Positions 8,326 to 19,219 of a stretch of 64,000 nt of DNA are shown here, piece by piece. A program made the position numbers and the translations under genes. The notes under the pieces were generated by a model. The model saw nothing but the letters and a program-made list of their open reading frames with translations. It made no database searches and had not been told where the DNA came from. Source of the stretch: Acidobacteriota bacterium. Lineage in GTDB: Bacteria; Acidobacteriota; Terriglobia; Bryobacterales; UBA6623. The DNA lies in contig WGMB01000004.1 in NCBI GenBank assembly GCA_016125275.1, positions 124,001-188,000 of the forward strand, in the 5' to 3' direction. Every line of letters begins with the position of its first letter. Positions within the stretch are counted from its first letter, which is position 1.

Positions 8326-10053
8326 TCAGAACGGCAACGCCAATTTGCCCTTGGCGCCGCGTCCCTTGAGGAACCCGAAATCACAGCCTTCATCGGCCTG
8401 TAACACGTTCTCCAGGAACAGGCGGCCGTAGCCGCGGTCGTAGTGCGGCTCCGGCGCCTGCCACTCCCGCAGGCGGCGGTTCATTTCGTGCTCGTCGATC
8501 AGCACGTCGAGGCGACGGTTTTCCGTATCGAGCCGGATGCGGTCGCCGTTGCGCACCGCCGCCAGCGGCCCGCCGACAGCGGCCTCGGGCGAGACGTGCA
8601 GCACGACTGCGCCGTAGCTGGTGCCGCTCATGCGCGCGTCGGAGATGCGCAGCATATCGCGCACGCCCTTCTCCAACACCTTCTTCGGCAGGGACATGTT
8701 GCCGACCTCGGGCATGCCGGGGCCGCCGATGGGACCGGCGTTGCGCAGCACCAGCACGCAGGTCTCGTCCACATCGAGGTCCGGGTCGTCGAGCCGGTTC
8801 ATCAGGTCCTCGTGGTTCTCGAAGACCACGGCCCGGCCTTCGTGCTGCAGCAGGTGACGCTCGGCGGCGCTGGTCTTGAGCACGGCGCCGTTGGGGCAGA
8901 GGTTGCCGTGCAGCACGATCGTGCCGCCGCCGGCCTGGATGGGGTTGTCGAGCGTGCGGATCACGTCGCGGTCGTGGACCTCTGCGTCGGCCACGTTCTC
9001 CGCGATGGACTTGCCGGTGCAGGTGAGCGCGTCGCCGTCCAGCAGCCCCAAGATCTCCTTCATCACCGCCGGCACGCCGCCGGCGTAGTAGACGTCTTCC
9101 ATCAGGTACTTGCCCGACGGCTTGACGTTGAGGATGACGGGCACTTGGCGCGAGATCTCGTCGAAGCGCGCGAGCGGCAGGTCCAGGCCGATGCGGTTGG
9201 CGATGGCCTTCAGGTGGATCACCGCGTTGGTCGAGCCGCCGATCGCCATGTCGACCCGGATGGCGTTGTCGACCGACCGGGCGTTGAGGATTTTTGAGAT
9301 CTTCAGGTCCTCGTGCACCATCTCGACGATGCGCTGGCCGGAGCGGTGGGCGATCTCGTAGCGCCGCGAGTCCGGGGCGGGGATGTTGGCGCAGCCGGTG
9401 AGCGTCAGCCCTAGGGCTTCGGCCAGAGAGGTCATCGTGGAGGCCGTCCCCATGGTCATGCAGTGGCCGGCCGAGCGCGACATGCAGGACTCGATGTCGC
9501 AGAACTCCCCTTCGCTCAAGCGGCCGGCGCGGCGCTCCTCGTCGAAGCGCCACACGTCGGTGCCGGAGCCGATCTCTTCGTTCTTCCAGCGGCCCTTGAG
9601 CATCGGTCCGCCGGGGACGACGATGCTGGGCAGATCCGCCGAGGCGGCGCCCATGATCTGCGCCGGGGTGGTCTTGTCGCAGCCGCACAGCAGCACCACG
9701 CCGTCGATCGGGTTGGCCCGGATCGACTCCTCCACGTCCATCGCCATGAGGTTACGGAACATCATGGTGGTGGGCCGCATGAACGGCTCGCCGAGCGAGA
9801 TGGTGGGGAACTCGAGCGGGAAGCCGCCGGCCGCCCACACGCCGCGCTTGACCGCTTCGGCCACCTGCCGCAGATGCGCGTTGCAGTTGGTGAGCTCGGA
9901 CCAGGAGTTGCAGATGCCGATGACCGGCCGGCCGTCGAAGACCTCGTGGGGAAAGCCCTCGGACTTCATCCAGGAGCGATGGATGAAGCCGAGCTTGTCC
10001 TTGCGTCCGAACCAATCCTGGGATCGGAGAACGGGCTTGTTGTCGTTGGCCAT
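8326..10053 (-). CDS. IlvD/Edd-family sugar-acid dehydratase (L-arabonate dehydratase-like)
   Basis: The protein has 575 residues from ATG 10051-10053, the family length. The three iron-sulfur cysteines are C57 (TNCNAHL), C125 (CGCDKTTPA) and C198 (GHCMTMGTAST), and the catalytic serine motif is MSGTSYG. The start (GFIHRSWMKSEGFPHEVFDG) is closer to sugar-acid dehydratases (L-arabonate, D-xylonate) than to the branched-chain amino acid enzyme. It would dehydrate an aldonate to its 2-keto-3-deoxy acid in the cytoplasm. A TATACT box ends nine bases before the ATG, inside the 46-base gap to the sulfatase gene, so it has its own promoter. Confidence 0.88.
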   Translation of the reverse strand: MANDNKPVLRSQDWFGRKDKLGFIHRSWMKSEGFPHEVFDGRPVIGICNSWSELTNCNAHLRQVAEAVKRGVWAAGGFPLEFPTISLGEPFMRPTTMMFRNLMAMDVEESIRANPIDGVVLLCGCDKTTPAQIMGAASADLPSIVVPGGPMLKGRWKNEEIGSGTDVWRFDEERRAGRLSEGEFCDIESCMSRSAGHCMTMGTASTMTSLAEALGLTLTGCANIPAPDSRRYEIAHRSGQRIVEMVHEDLKISKILNARSVDNAIRVDMAIGGSTNAVIHLKAIANRIGLDLPLARFDEISRQVPVILNVKPSGKYLMEDVYYAGGVPAVMKEILGLLDGDALTCTGKSIAENVADAEVHDRDVIRTLDNPIQAGGGTIVLHGNLCPNGAVLKTSAAERHLLQHEGRAVVFENHEDLMNRLDDPDLDVDETCVLVLRNAGPIGGPGMPEVGNMSLPKKVLEKGVRDMLRISDARMSGTSYGAVVLHVSPEAAVGGPLAAVRNGDRIRLDTENRRLDVLIDEHEMNRRLREWQAPEPHYDRGYGRLFLENVLQADEGCDFGFLKGRGAKGKLALPF

Positions 10054-10062
10054 GAACAGACC

Positions 10063-10068
10063 AGTATA
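10063..10068 (-). promoter_or_regulatory. -10-like box TATACT, nine bases before start codon
   Basis: TATACT on the minus strand ends nine bases before the dehydratase ATG at 10053, too close for a normal leader with a ribosome site. It is the clearest single example of the leaderless pattern in the window. Confidence 0.6.
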
Positions 10069-10099
10069 GGGTCGGCGGGGGCCGGCGGAGGGACGCGCC

Positions 10100-11644
10100 T
10101 CAGCGCGGGTAGCCGTTGTGCTTGCGCTCCTGCACGAACTGCCGGGTCTGGTCGAAGATCTCCATCGAGCCGGTCGCCCGTGGGTCGCCGGTCTCGAGCT
10201 GATAGGCCCGCAGGGTCTCCTGCAGACGGGTCTTGATCTCGGCGTAGGCCGGATCGTCGGCCACGTTGTGCAACTGCCAGGGGTCCTTTTCGAGATCGAA
10301 GAGCTCCTCGGCCGCCGCGCCGCCGGCGTAGGCGGCGGCCAGGGGCGCAAGCTCCGGCCGCCCGGGGAAGCTCTGCAACAGCGTCTGGGTGTTGGCGGTC
10401 TCGGCCAGCTTGGCGTACTCGGAGTCGGGCCGCCGTAGGGCCGGATCGAGCTTCAAGGCGGGCGTGGAGCCGTAGCGCACGATGTACTCGTAGCGCTGGT
10501 CGCGGATCATGCGGCCCGACAGGTTCACCGGGTCGAACTCGCCGTGCCACTCGAGACCCGTGACGACCCAGTCGCGGGTGGGATCGACGAGGCCGGACTT
10601 GTCCGACTCGAGCGTCGCCACCAGACTACGCCCGGTCATCTCCGGCGGCACCGGCGCTCCTCCCGCGGCCAAGGCCGTGACGCCGAGGTCGCCGAAGGTC
10701 ACAAAATCCTCGATCGTCCGGCCCGCCGGGGCTCGCGACGGCCAGCGGATGGCCAGCGGCACGTGCACGCCCCAGTCGTACAAGGAAGCCTTGGAGCGCG
10801 GGAAGGACGTGCCGTTGTCGCCGGTGACGATCAGCAAGGTGTTGTCGAGTTGGCCGCGCTCCTCCAGCATCTTCAGCACCTTGCCGAGCTGTTCGTCGGC
10901 GTAGCAGACCTCGTAGAGCATGTTGGCGCGCTGGCGGCGGATGGCCGGCGTGTCGGGCAGAAAGCCGGGGACGCTCACCTGGTCGAGCGAGACGCCGTAG
11001 CGCTGCTGGAGCTTCTCGTAGTTGTCCTGGGCCCAGGGAGCGTGCGGCTCGGTGAGGCCGACCCAGAAGAAGAAGGGCTCCTCGGCGGGAGTCTGGTCGA
11101 GAAAGGCCTCGAAGTTGGCGGTGTAGTCGACGGCGCTGATGGCCTCCTGCGGGTCGCCCAAGCGGATGTCCTGGTAAGGCTTGCCCGCCGAATCGGGCCC
11201 GTGGCCGCCTTCGGGGTAGACGCCGGGCCCCCAGCCCTTGCCCGTGTGTCCGACGCGGTAGCCGGCCGCCGCCAGCAGGTCGGGGACGACGGGGAACTTC
11301 GTGGGCAGCCAGGCCTGGATGAAAGAGCCCTGCTCCAGCTCCCAGAAGTTGTGTCCCGTCAGCAACGAGGCTCGCGCCGGCGCGCAGGAGGGCGCCGAGG
11401 AGTAGGCGTGCGTGAACAGGGCGCCCTCGCGGGCGACGCGGTCGAAGTTCGGCGTGGGCAGGTGGGACCAGCCGTAGGCGCTGCGCTCGAGCCAGCTCTC
11501 GTCGTCGGTGATGAAGACGACGATGTTGGGCTTGCGGGCGGGCTCCGACCGCTCGGGCTCGGATGGAGCCTTGCCGCAGCCCGGCAACAAAACGAGGGCG
11601 AGCAGGGCGAGGGCGAGCAGGCGGGAGCGCGACGGAGATCTCAT
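10100..11644 (-). CDS. Type I sulfatase, exported lipoprotein
   Basis: The protein has 514 residues from ATG 11642-11644; the frame continues upstream, but this start yields a lipoprotein signal with the cysteine at residue 23 (LVLLPGCGK). The formylglycine motif is C87-A-P-A-R91 (SCAPARASLLTG), and the metal-binding TDDE lies near residue 46. It would hydrolyse sulfate esters, probably on sulfated polysaccharide, in the periplasm or at the surface. The gene lies just upstream of the sugar-acid dehydratase on the same strand. An anaerobic (anSME) or aerobic formylglycine-generating enzyme must be encoded elsewhere. Confidence 0.92.
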   Translation of the reverse strand: MRSPSRSRLLALALLALVLLPGCGKAPSEPERSEPARKPNIVVFITDDESWLERSAYGWSHLPTPNFDRVAREGALFTHAYSSAPSCAPARASLLTGHNFWELEQGSFIQAWLPTKFPVVPDLLAAAGYRVGHTGKGWGPGVYPEGGHGPDSAGKPYQDIRLGDPQEAISAVDYTANFEAFLDQTPAEEPFFFWVGLTEPHAPWAQDNYEKLQQRYGVSLDQVSVPGFLPDTPAIRRQRANMLYEVCYADEQLGKVLKMLEERGQLDNTLLIVTGDNGTSFPRSKASLYDWGVHVPLAIRWPSRAPAGRTIEDFVTFGDLGVTALAAGGAPVPPEMTGRSLVATLESDKSGLVDPTRDWVVTGLEWHGEFDPVNLSGRMIRDQRYEYIVRYGSTPALKLDPALRRPDSEYAKLAETANTQTLLQSFPGRPELAPLAAAYAGGAAAEELFDLEKDPWQLHNVADDPAYAEIKTRLQETLRAYQLETGDPRATGSMEIFDQTRQFVQERKHNGYPR

Positions 11645-11720
11645 GGCGGATTCCCTCGATTGTCGCCGGTCGAGGCGCCGCGGGGTGTTCGCCAAAGCAC
11701 GGGGCCGGCGAGGCGCGCGG

Positions 11721-12140
11721 CTAGGGTCGGCGGACGGCGTCGCCGAGCTCGGGCAGCAGGCGCTGAAAGAGCTCGACGTTCCAGGTGTAGAAGATGTCGG
11801 CCCGGGCTTTGCGGGCGCAGGCGGCGATGAGCACGTCGTGGAGGGCCGCACCCGGCCGGCTGGCCGCCGCGCTGAGGGCTGCCGGGTACTCGGCCGGCGA
11901 GAGCGCGACCGGTTCCACTCGCTCGCGGATCGCGTCGAGCATCTCTTCGGCCGCGGCGACGGGGATTCTCGGTTCGACCGGCAAGCTCGTGAGGGTTTCG
12001 AAGACTTCCTCCGGCGAGTGCGCGGCGCAGCGGGCTTGGGCGCGGGTCAGCCCTTCGAACAGGGCGAAGCTGGGCTCATGGTGTTCGTGGGCCGCAAGGA
12101 ACACCGCGCTGAGGGCGGAGGTGTCGAGGAAGACGATCAC
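11721..12140 (-). CDS. PIN-domain ribonuclease toxin (VapC-like)
   Basis: The protein has 139 residues when started at GTG 12138-12140, which overlaps the TGA of the upstream antitoxin as GTGA; an ATG 42 bases further upstream is open but lies inside the antitoxin gene. PIN acidic residues are visible: FLDTSALSAVF at the start, E in SPEEVFETL, D in LHDVLIAACAR, and the closing TWNVELF. Predicted to be a metal-dependent RNase neutralised by the adjacent AbrB-type antitoxin. The coupled start and antitoxin-first order are standard for type II modules. Confidence 0.85.
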   Translation of the reverse strand: MIVFLDTSALSAVFLAAHEHHEPSFALFEGLTRAQARCAAHSPEEVFETLTSLPVEPRIPVAAAEEMLDAIRERVEPVALSPAEYPAALSAAASRPGAALHDVLIAACARKARADIFYTWNVELFQRLLPELGDAVRRP

Positions 12141-12430
12141 GGGCGGGTCCTGAATCGGAACCATCCGAAGCTGTCCGGCCACAGGCTGCGGTGGCGGACC
12201 TCGTCCAGGGTCCGCTGCACGAGCTCGGCCGAAATGGCCTCGAGCGTTCGAAACACCGGTATCCCGTGTTTCGACGTCAGGCCGACGTCCACGTGAACGG
12301 GACGCAAGCGGATTTGCCCTTGCTCGGACTCCAGCTCAACGGAGTCCAGGGGCCGCAAGCGCAGGGCCTCACGGATGTCTTCGGGGAGGAGGAGGCGGCC
12401 CTTCTCGTCGAGCTGGAGGCGCCGCGTCAA
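12137..12430 (-). CDS. AbrB/MazE-type antitoxin of the PIN module
   Basis: The protein has 97 residues, from TTG 12428-12430. The N-terminal half is a swapped-hairpin AbrB domain (LQLDEKGRLLLPEDIREAL, then DSVELESEQGQIRLRPV). The C-terminal half would bind the PIN toxin. The TTG choice is supported by a TAGAAT hexamer ending six bases upstream. Antitoxins of this type bind their own promoter, so the short upstream space is probably the operator (inference). Confidence 0.82.
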   Translation of the reverse strand: MTRRLQLDEKGRLLLPEDIREALRLRPLDSVELESEQGQIRLRPVHVDVGLTSKHGIPVFRTLEAISAELVQRTLDEVRHRSLWPDSFGWFRFRTRP

Positions 12431-12436
12431 GGCTGC

Positions 12437-12442
12437 ATTCTA
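12437..12442 (-). promoter_or_regulatory. -10-like box TAGAAT deciding a TTG start
   Basis: TAGAAT on the minus strand ends six bases before TTG 12430. The spacing leaves no room for a leader and is the main support for the TTG start of the antitoxin. Confidence 0.55.
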
Positions 12443-12494
12443 GCACCGCGGTCGCGCCGCCGAACCCGCGAACGCCGCCGAATCGGCCACCTCG

Positions 12495-12500
12495 TAAAGT
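12495..12500 (+). promoter_or_regulatory. -10-like box TAAAGT before orphan antitoxin
   Basis: TAAAGT ends six bases before ATG 12507. Together with the TAGAAT at 12437-12442 it makes a divergent pair of leaderless promoters serving two antitoxins in a 76-base space. Confidence 0.5.
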
Positions 12501-12506
12501 AAGAAC

Positions 12507-12746
12507 ATGAAAGTGGGACGGGGCGAGGCGAAGACGCATCTGTCCAAGCTCGTGGAACTCGCTCGCCGTGGCGAACGCATCGCGATCACCCGACGAGGCC
12601 GTCCGGCCGCTGTGCTGGTCCCGGTGGCGGAGCCTGCTGAGCTCACGGAGATGGAAGCGGTAACGCAGCTGATGGAGATGCGGAAGGGCTTGAGTCTTGG
12701 CGGCCTGACGCCGGTCGAGCTTCGCGACATGGGTCGACGCAGATGA
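12507..12746 (+). CDS. Phd/YefM-type antitoxin, apparently orphaned
   Basis: The protein has 79 residues. Its start MKVGRGEAKTHLSKLVELAR and the segment IAITRRGRPAAVLVPV are the characteristic Phd/YefM fold. The C-terminal ELTEMEAVTQLMEM would embrace the toxin. Its TGA overlaps an ATG (ATGA at 12743-12746), the usual coupling to a VapC-type toxin, but that reading frame ends after 17 codons. The antitoxin therefore has no intact partner here. It could still bind its own promoter or protect against a homologous toxin. Confidence 0.85.
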   Translation: MKVGRGEAKTHLSKLVELARRGERIAITRRGRPAAVLVPVAEPAELTEMEAVTQLMEMRKGLSLGGLTPVELRDMGRRR

Positions 12747-12792
12747 ATCGATTCGTCGTGGACGCCGCGGCGGCCGCCGGCGTCGAGATTCT

Positions 12793-12796
<4 letters not shown>
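12743..12796 (+). pseudogene. VapC toxin remnant, 17 codons
   Basis: ATG 12743 overlaps the antitoxin stop and reads MNRFVVDAAAAAGVEIL then stop. The first eight residues are the usual opening of a PIN toxin (beta-strand plus first catalytic Asp). The last residues resemble the AAGVEIL-like ending of PIN proteins. The simplest reading is an in-frame internal deletion that removed about 110-120 codons and kept both ends (inference). The remnant's TAG overlaps, in the opposite direction, the TAG of the convergent gene ending at 12793. Confidence 0.6.
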
Positions 12797-14913
<2,117 letters not shown>

Positions 14914-15033
14914 GGGCTGACCCGCAGGATAACAGGCGCTCCCGGTAGGGCCCTGGTGCACGATCGGTCACGGGTTTCTGGCTCCGGCGGCGAGCGGACT
15001 GCTAAACTGCCCCGACGAGAGGCAGATTTCTCG

Positions 15034-15888
15034 ATGAGCGCAACCCGTCGTCACTTCTTCGCATCCGCCGCCGCCATGGTGGCCGCACCGGCGGCGGTCC
15101 CGTCGCCCGCCCTGGCGGCTTCGCCGACCATGGCCGAGCACCACTGGAGCGACGTGCGTTTGGCCGTCGCCACCTATTCGCTGCGCAAGTTCAGCCGCGA
15201 CCAGGCGATCGACATCATCAAGGGGCTGGGCATCCGGTACGTGAACGTGAAGTCGTTCCACATGCCGTACTACCTGTCGAAGCAGGAGCTGACGGCGGCG
15301 CGGCAAGAGTTCGAGAAGGCCGGCCTGGAGATCGTCTCCGGCGGCAACATCTCCTTGCGCAAGGACGACGAGGCCGACATCAAGTACCACCTCGAGTACG
15401 CCGCCAACGGCGGGCTCAAGACGGTGGTCTGCGCGCCGCTGCACACCAACCTGGGACTGATCGAGAAGCACGCCAAGCGGCTGGGCCTGAAGATCGCCAT
15501 CCACAACCACGGCCCCGAGGACGAGTACTATCCCAACGGCAAGAGCGTGATCGACCGCGTGAAGAACATGGACCCGTTGATGGGGCTGTGCTACGACGTG
15601 GGTCACGCCTCGCGCACGGGCGTGGACGTGATCGAAGAGATCCAGATGGCCGGCGACCGGCTGCACGACATGCACGTGAAGGATCTGCGCAGCTTCGACG
15701 ACAAGGGCAGCCAGACCGAGGTCGGCAAGGGCAAGATCCCGGTCGGCAAGATCTTCATGACGCTCAAGAAGATGCGCTATCCCGGCGTGGTGGGTTTGGA
15801 GTACGAGATCAACGCCGACGCCCCGCAGCGCGGCATGGCGGAGTCGTTCGCCTACATGCGCGGCGTGCTCGACGGGCAGAGCGCCTGA
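15034..15888 (+). CDS. Tat-exported TIM-barrel sugar isomerase/epimerase-like protein
   Basis: The protein has 284 residues from ATG 15034. It opens with a Tat-like signal (SATRRHFFASAAAMVAAPAA). The mature part is an AP-endonuclease-2/xylose-isomerase-like TIM barrel: VRLAVATYSLRKF, IAIHNHGPED, LCYDVGHASRTGVD, MHVKDL and GLEYEIN give the expected His, Asp and Glu metal ligands at strand ends. Members of this fold isomerise or epimerise sugars or inositols. Here the enzyme would act outside the cytoplasm. A TAAACT hexamer lies 25 bases upstream. The substrate is unknown. Confidence 0.82.
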   Translation: MSATRRHFFASAAAMVAAPAAVPSPALAASPTMAEHHWSDVRLAVATYSLRKFSRDQAIDIIKGLGIRYVNVKSFHMPYYLSKQELTAARQEFEKAGLEIVSGGNISLRKDDEADIKYHLEYAANGGLKTVVCAPLHTNLGLIEKHAKRLGLKIAIHNHGPEDEYYPNGKSVIDRVKNMDPLMGLCYDVGHASRTGVDVIEEIQMAGDRLHDMHVKDLRSFDDKGSQTEVGKGKIPVGKIFMTLKKMRYPGVVGLEYEINADAPQRGMAESFAYMRGVLDGQSA

Positions 15889-16144
15889 AAGGGAAGGCAG
15901 TCCAGGCGGATAGCGATGCCGACTCGCCTCGAAACCAATCGCGCCTGGGAGAGGTACTTTGACGACCTCACCCTGTACTGCGAAGGGCTTGTCTCAAGGA
16001 CGACGAGCCGGAAGCGGTGGATCTCTGACCTAGTCAACCTCCAGAACCCGTCCCCTCGACGGTTCCCCGTTCTTCCTGACTTTTTCCGCCGACGTTTGGC
16101 GCGGTGGATGCATGGCTCGACGTAGCGCCGACAAGGTTGCAACG

Positions 16145-17527
16145 ATGATTTCCCGGTCGTTGCTCGTTGTGCTGTTGGCCATTCCAGCTATCGGCCCAGC
16201 GATGGCTGAGGACTGGACGCGTTTTCGCGGGCCCAACGGCTCCGGCATTGCGGCCGGCGAGGGCTATCCGGACGAGCTCGATCCGGCCAAGAACGCCTTG
16301 TGGCGGACGGCCGCCCGGCCCGGCAAGTCGTCGCCGGTGCTCACCGACGGGCTGATCTTCTTGACGGCCTTCGACGACGAGCGGCTCTATACGCAGTGCT
16401 TTAGCCGCGACACCGGCGAGCTGCTGTGGGAGCGTTCCGTCGAGCGCAACCGCGAAGCCGAGCTGAACAAGCTGAACGAGCCCGCGGCGATTTCGCCCGT
16501 CACCGACGGCGCGAACGTCTATGTGTTCTTCCGCGACGTGGGCTTGCTGTCGTACGACCCAGCCGGCGCGCTGCGGTGGAAGACGCCGCTCGGCCCCTTC
16601 GCCAACTCCATGGGACACGGCTCATCGCCGGTCTTCGTGGACGGGCGCATCCTGGTGCAGGCCGATCAGAAGCTCGGTTCGTACGTGGCGGCGTTGAACG
16701 CCTCCAACGGCGAGATCGAGTGGAAGACCGAGCGCGAGGAAGGCGAGGGCTGGGCGACGCCGCTCCTGTTCAAAGATCGTCTGGTGACCATCAGCCGCGG
16801 CTGGATCGGCGCGCACGCGCTCGACGACGGGCGGCGGCTGTGGGGCAGCAAGACGCTGAGCCCGGCGCTGGTGGCGAGCCCGGTGGCCGTCGACGACAGG
16901 GTTTACGCCTTCGGGTACGGCAACGCCGCCTCGACCGATTGGGAGAAATCGTTCCGCAACCGCGACGCGGACGGTGACGGCTTCGTGTCCGGAAAGGAGC
17001 TCGACGGGCAGCCCTTCCTGGCCGGCATCGCCAAGTACGAGGGCAATCGCGACGATATCCTGGCGCTCGATGAGTTTCTAGCAGCGGCGCGGGCGACCGA
17101 GGCGCCGTCGAGCATGGTGGCGTTCCGGCTGGAGGACGACCCGACGGCGCCGCCGGTGGAGCTTTGGCGTCACGAGCGCGCCTTCAACGGCGTGATTCCG
17201 TCGGCGTTGATTTACCGGGATGTCGTGTACCTGATCAAGAACGGCGGCATCCTGGAGACGCTCGACGCGGCCACGGGTGAAAGCTTGAAGATGGGCAGGC
17301 TCCGCGACGCCATCGCGGGCTACTCGGCGTCTCCGGTGGCGGCGGACGGCAAGGTCTACATGGCCGGCGAGGACGGCAAGGTGAGCGTGCTGAAGGCCGG
17401 CGGCGACTGGCAGGCGCTCTCCACCAGCGATTTCGGCGAGGAGATCTACGCGACGCCGGCGCTGTCGGGCGGCAAGGTTTATCTGCGGACGCAGGAGGCT
17501 TTGTACTGCCTGGGGGCCGGGCGGTGA
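16145..17527 (+). CDS. Exported PQQ-like beta-propeller with inserted EF-hand
   Basis: The protein has 460 residues from ATG 16145, which gives the signal peptide MISRSLLVVLLAIPAIGPAM. WTRFRGPNGSGI and repeated W-x-T or AL-(D/N)-A-x-(N/T)-G motifs mark a PQQ-like propeller with PQQ/quinoprotein-type blades. PQQ-binding catalytic residues are not evident, so an enzymatic role is doubtful. Between blades sits one calcium loop, DADGDGFVSGKEL, with a second weaker helical partner (DDILALDEFLAAA). It overlaps the next gene by four bases (GTGA), so the two should be translated together. Confidence 0.82.
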   Translation: MISRSLLVVLLAIPAIGPAMAEDWTRFRGPNGSGIAAGEGYPDELDPAKNALWRTAARPGKSSPVLTDGLIFLTAFDDERLYTQCFSRDTGELLWERSVERNREAELNKLNEPAAISPVTDGANVYVFFRDVGLLSYDPAGALRWKTPLGPFANSMGHGSSPVFVDGRILVQADQKLGSYVAALNASNGEIEWKTEREEGEGWATPLLFKDRLVTISRGWIGAHALDDGRRLWGSKTLSPALVASPVAVDDRVYAFGYGNAASTDWEKSFRNRDADGDGFVSGKELDGQPFLAGIAKYEGNRDDILALDEFLAAARATEAPSSMVAFRLEDDPTAPPVELWRHERAFNGVIPSALIYRDVVYLIKNGGILETLDAATGESLKMGRLRDAIAGYSASPVAADGKVYMAGEDGKVSVLKAGGDWQALSTSDFGEEIYATPALSGGKVYLRTQEALYCLGAGR

Positions 17528-18312
17528 AGATCGCCATCCTGGTCGCCTTGGGGACGTCGGTCCTGCTGGCTCAGTCGAGCGCCCCGCGCGTCTATGAGAT
17601 CCGCTCGCCCCGCCAATCGGCGCCGACGCGGATTCGCGTGCTGACGCCGGACAAGGCCGACGGCCCGCTGCGGGTGCTGTACGCGCTGCCGGTGGAGGCC
17701 GGGCCCGGGGAGCGCTGGGGCGACGGGCTGGAGCACATCCGCGGGCTGGACCTGCACAACCGCTTCGGGCTGCTGTGCGTGGCGCCGGAGTTCGCCGAGT
17801 TGCCCTGGTACGCCGACCATCCCGAGCGGGCCGACTTGGCGCAGGAGAAGTACTTTCTCGAGGACGTGCTGCCGCTGATCGAGAAGGAGTACGCGGTCCA
17901 ACCCGGTAGGGAAGGGCGGCTGCTGCTGGGCTTCAGCAAGTCCGGCTGGGGTGCCTGGTCGCTGCTGCTGCGGCGCCCGGACCTGTTCTCCCGGGCGGCG
18001 GCCTGGGATGCGCCGCTGGCGAAGGAGGCGCCGGACCAGTTCGGCATGGGGCCGATCTTTGGGACCCAGCAGAACTTCGAGCGCTACGAGATCCTGCGGC
18101 TGCTGCCGGCCCGCCGCGCCGAGCTGGCCGGCGAGCCCCGGCTGATCCTGACCGGCTACGGCAGCTTCCGCGAGCACCATGAGACGATCCGCCTGCTAAC
18201 CGAGAAACTCGGCGTGCCGATGGTCTACCGCGACGGTCCCAAGCGGGAGCACCACTGGGAGAGCGGCTGGGTGGAAGAGGCCGTGACCCTGCTGGTCGGC
18301 CCGGGCGAGTGA
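17524..18312 (+). CDS. Exported alpha/beta-hydrolase esterase
   Basis: The protein has 262 residues, starting at GTG 17524 inside the preceding stop (GTGA). The signal peptide is MKIAILVALGTSVLLAQ. GFSKSGWGAW carries the nucleophile serine in a G-x-S-x-S context, as in esterase D and feruloyl-esterase-like enzymes. REHHWESGW near the end holds the likely catalytic histidine. Coupling to the propeller gene suggests a shared exported substrate. The chemical target could be an acetyl or feruloyl ester on polysaccharide (inference). Confidence 0.8.
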   Translation: MKIAILVALGTSVLLAQSSAPRVYEIRSPRQSAPTRIRVLTPDKADGPLRVLYALPVEAGPGERWGDGLEHIRGLDLHNRFGLLCVAPEFAELPWYADHPERADLAQEKYFLEDVLPLIEKEYAVQPGREGRLLLGFSKSGWGAWSLLLRRPDLFSRAAAWDAPLAKEAPDQFGMGPIFGTQQNFERYEILRLLPARRAELAGEPRLILTGYGSFREHHETIRLLTEKLGVPMVYRDGPKREHHWESGWVEEAVTLLVGPGE

Positions 18313-18328
18313 GGCATACCGCCCTCGC

Positions 18329-18352
18329 GAGCCGGGGCGCCTCACCCGGCTC
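18329..18352. terminator. GC hairpin after esterase gene, no T tract
   Basis: GAGCCGGG at 18329-18336 pairs perfectly with CCCGGCTC at 18345-18352 around an eight-base loop, 16 bases after the esterase stop. No T-run follows, so it may be a weak terminator or an RNA end-stabiliser. Confidence 0.4.
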
Positions 18353-18474
18353 CGCCGCGCGAGAGCCCACGGCGGTCGGCGCGCCATCCCGATGATGTTG
18401 AATACCCGGGGTTTGGCGCGACCGTGCCGGGGCGGCGCCCGAGTTGCTACCTCCCGACGCGAAGGAGGTGAGCC

Positions 18475-19197
18475 ATGCGGACGAGAAGCATTTGCTGGGC
18501 GTTCGCGTTGGCGCTGGCCCTTTTGCCGGCCGCGCCCCTAGTGCTGAGCGCCAAGAATCCCGCCACGCCCGCCGAAGCCGGCGTGATGGATATGGACGGC
18601 TTGTTGGCCGCCTATCCGAACAACGTTCGGATGCTGCTGGAGAATGACCACGTGTGGGTCTATGAGGTGCGGTTGGCTCCGGGCGAGAGGCTCGGGACGC
18701 ACCGAACCGGGGACTTCTTCCTGTATGCGTTGACCGACGCGAAGCTGCTGATGCTGCCCAACTACGAGCCCGAGCTCCTGCGCTTGCGCGCGGGGCAGGC
18801 GCGCTGGTTCGGGTTCGAGCCGCACGACGTGATCAACCGCGGCGCCAAGGAGGCGCGCTACCTGGTGGTGGCTCGCCATAGCAGCCCTCTGCCGGCCACG
18901 CCAGTGGAGCATGGTTGCCCGCTGGCGGAGGTCGCTCCGGCCGGAACGGCCAAGGTGCTGCTGGATAACCGGAACGGCCGGGTGACCGAAGTGATGCTGC
19001 CCGCCGGAACCGAGCAGCCGCGGCATTGCGGCTTGAACCGGGTGGTCTACTCGCTCAACGCCTACGAGATCGCGATGGACGGGCGGGAGGGAGCTTTCGG
19101 CGCGGGGATGACGCATTTCCACGAAGCCGACAACCACGCCGTGCGGAACATCGGAGCGACGCCGGCGCACTACCTGGTCTTCGAGCTCAAGCGCTGA
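18475..19197 (+). CDS. Exported double-cupin protein
   Basis: The protein has 240 residues from ATG 18475, behind a strong AAGGAGG ribosome site. It begins with a signal peptide (ICWAFALALALLPAAPLVL). Two cupin-like repeats follow. The first runs from about residue 48 (VWVYEVRLAPGERLGTHRTG) and the second from about residue 160 (VTEVMLPAGTEQPRHCGLN, then HFHEADNHAV). The first repeat keeps only one obvious metal histidine; the second has HFHEADNH. Such proteins bind or modify small molecules. Reaction unknown. Confidence 0.72.
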   Translation: MRTRSICWAFALALALLPAAPLVLSAKNPATPAEAGVMDMDGLLAAYPNNVRMLLENDHVWVYEVRLAPGERLGTHRTGDFFLYALTDAKLLMLPNYEPELLRLRAGQARWFGFEPHDVINRGAKEARYLVVARHSSPLPATPVEHGCPLAEVAPAGTAKVLLDNRNGRVTEVMLPAGTEQPRHCGLNRVVYSLNAYEIAMDGREGAFGAGMTHFHEADNHAVRNIGATPAHYLVFELKR

Positions 19198-19203
19198 GCG
19201 CGG

Positions 19204-19209
19204 TAGACT
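19204..19209 (+). promoter_or_regulatory. -10-like box TAGACT before a short upstream reading frame
   Basis: TAGACT ends ten bases before ATG 19220, which opens a 11-codon frame and not the main gene at 19252. The spacing fits the leaderless class. Confidence 0.4.
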
Positions 19210-19219
19210 GAACTGCAAG

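Noticed and set aside
15916-16125. A 69-codon plus-strand frame between the TIM-barrel and propeller genes
   Set aside because: Composition is partly protein-like (AWERYFDDLTLYCEG), but there is no ribosome site or TANNNT box, no recognised family, and its last residues run into the next gene's leader. The space is treated as empty.
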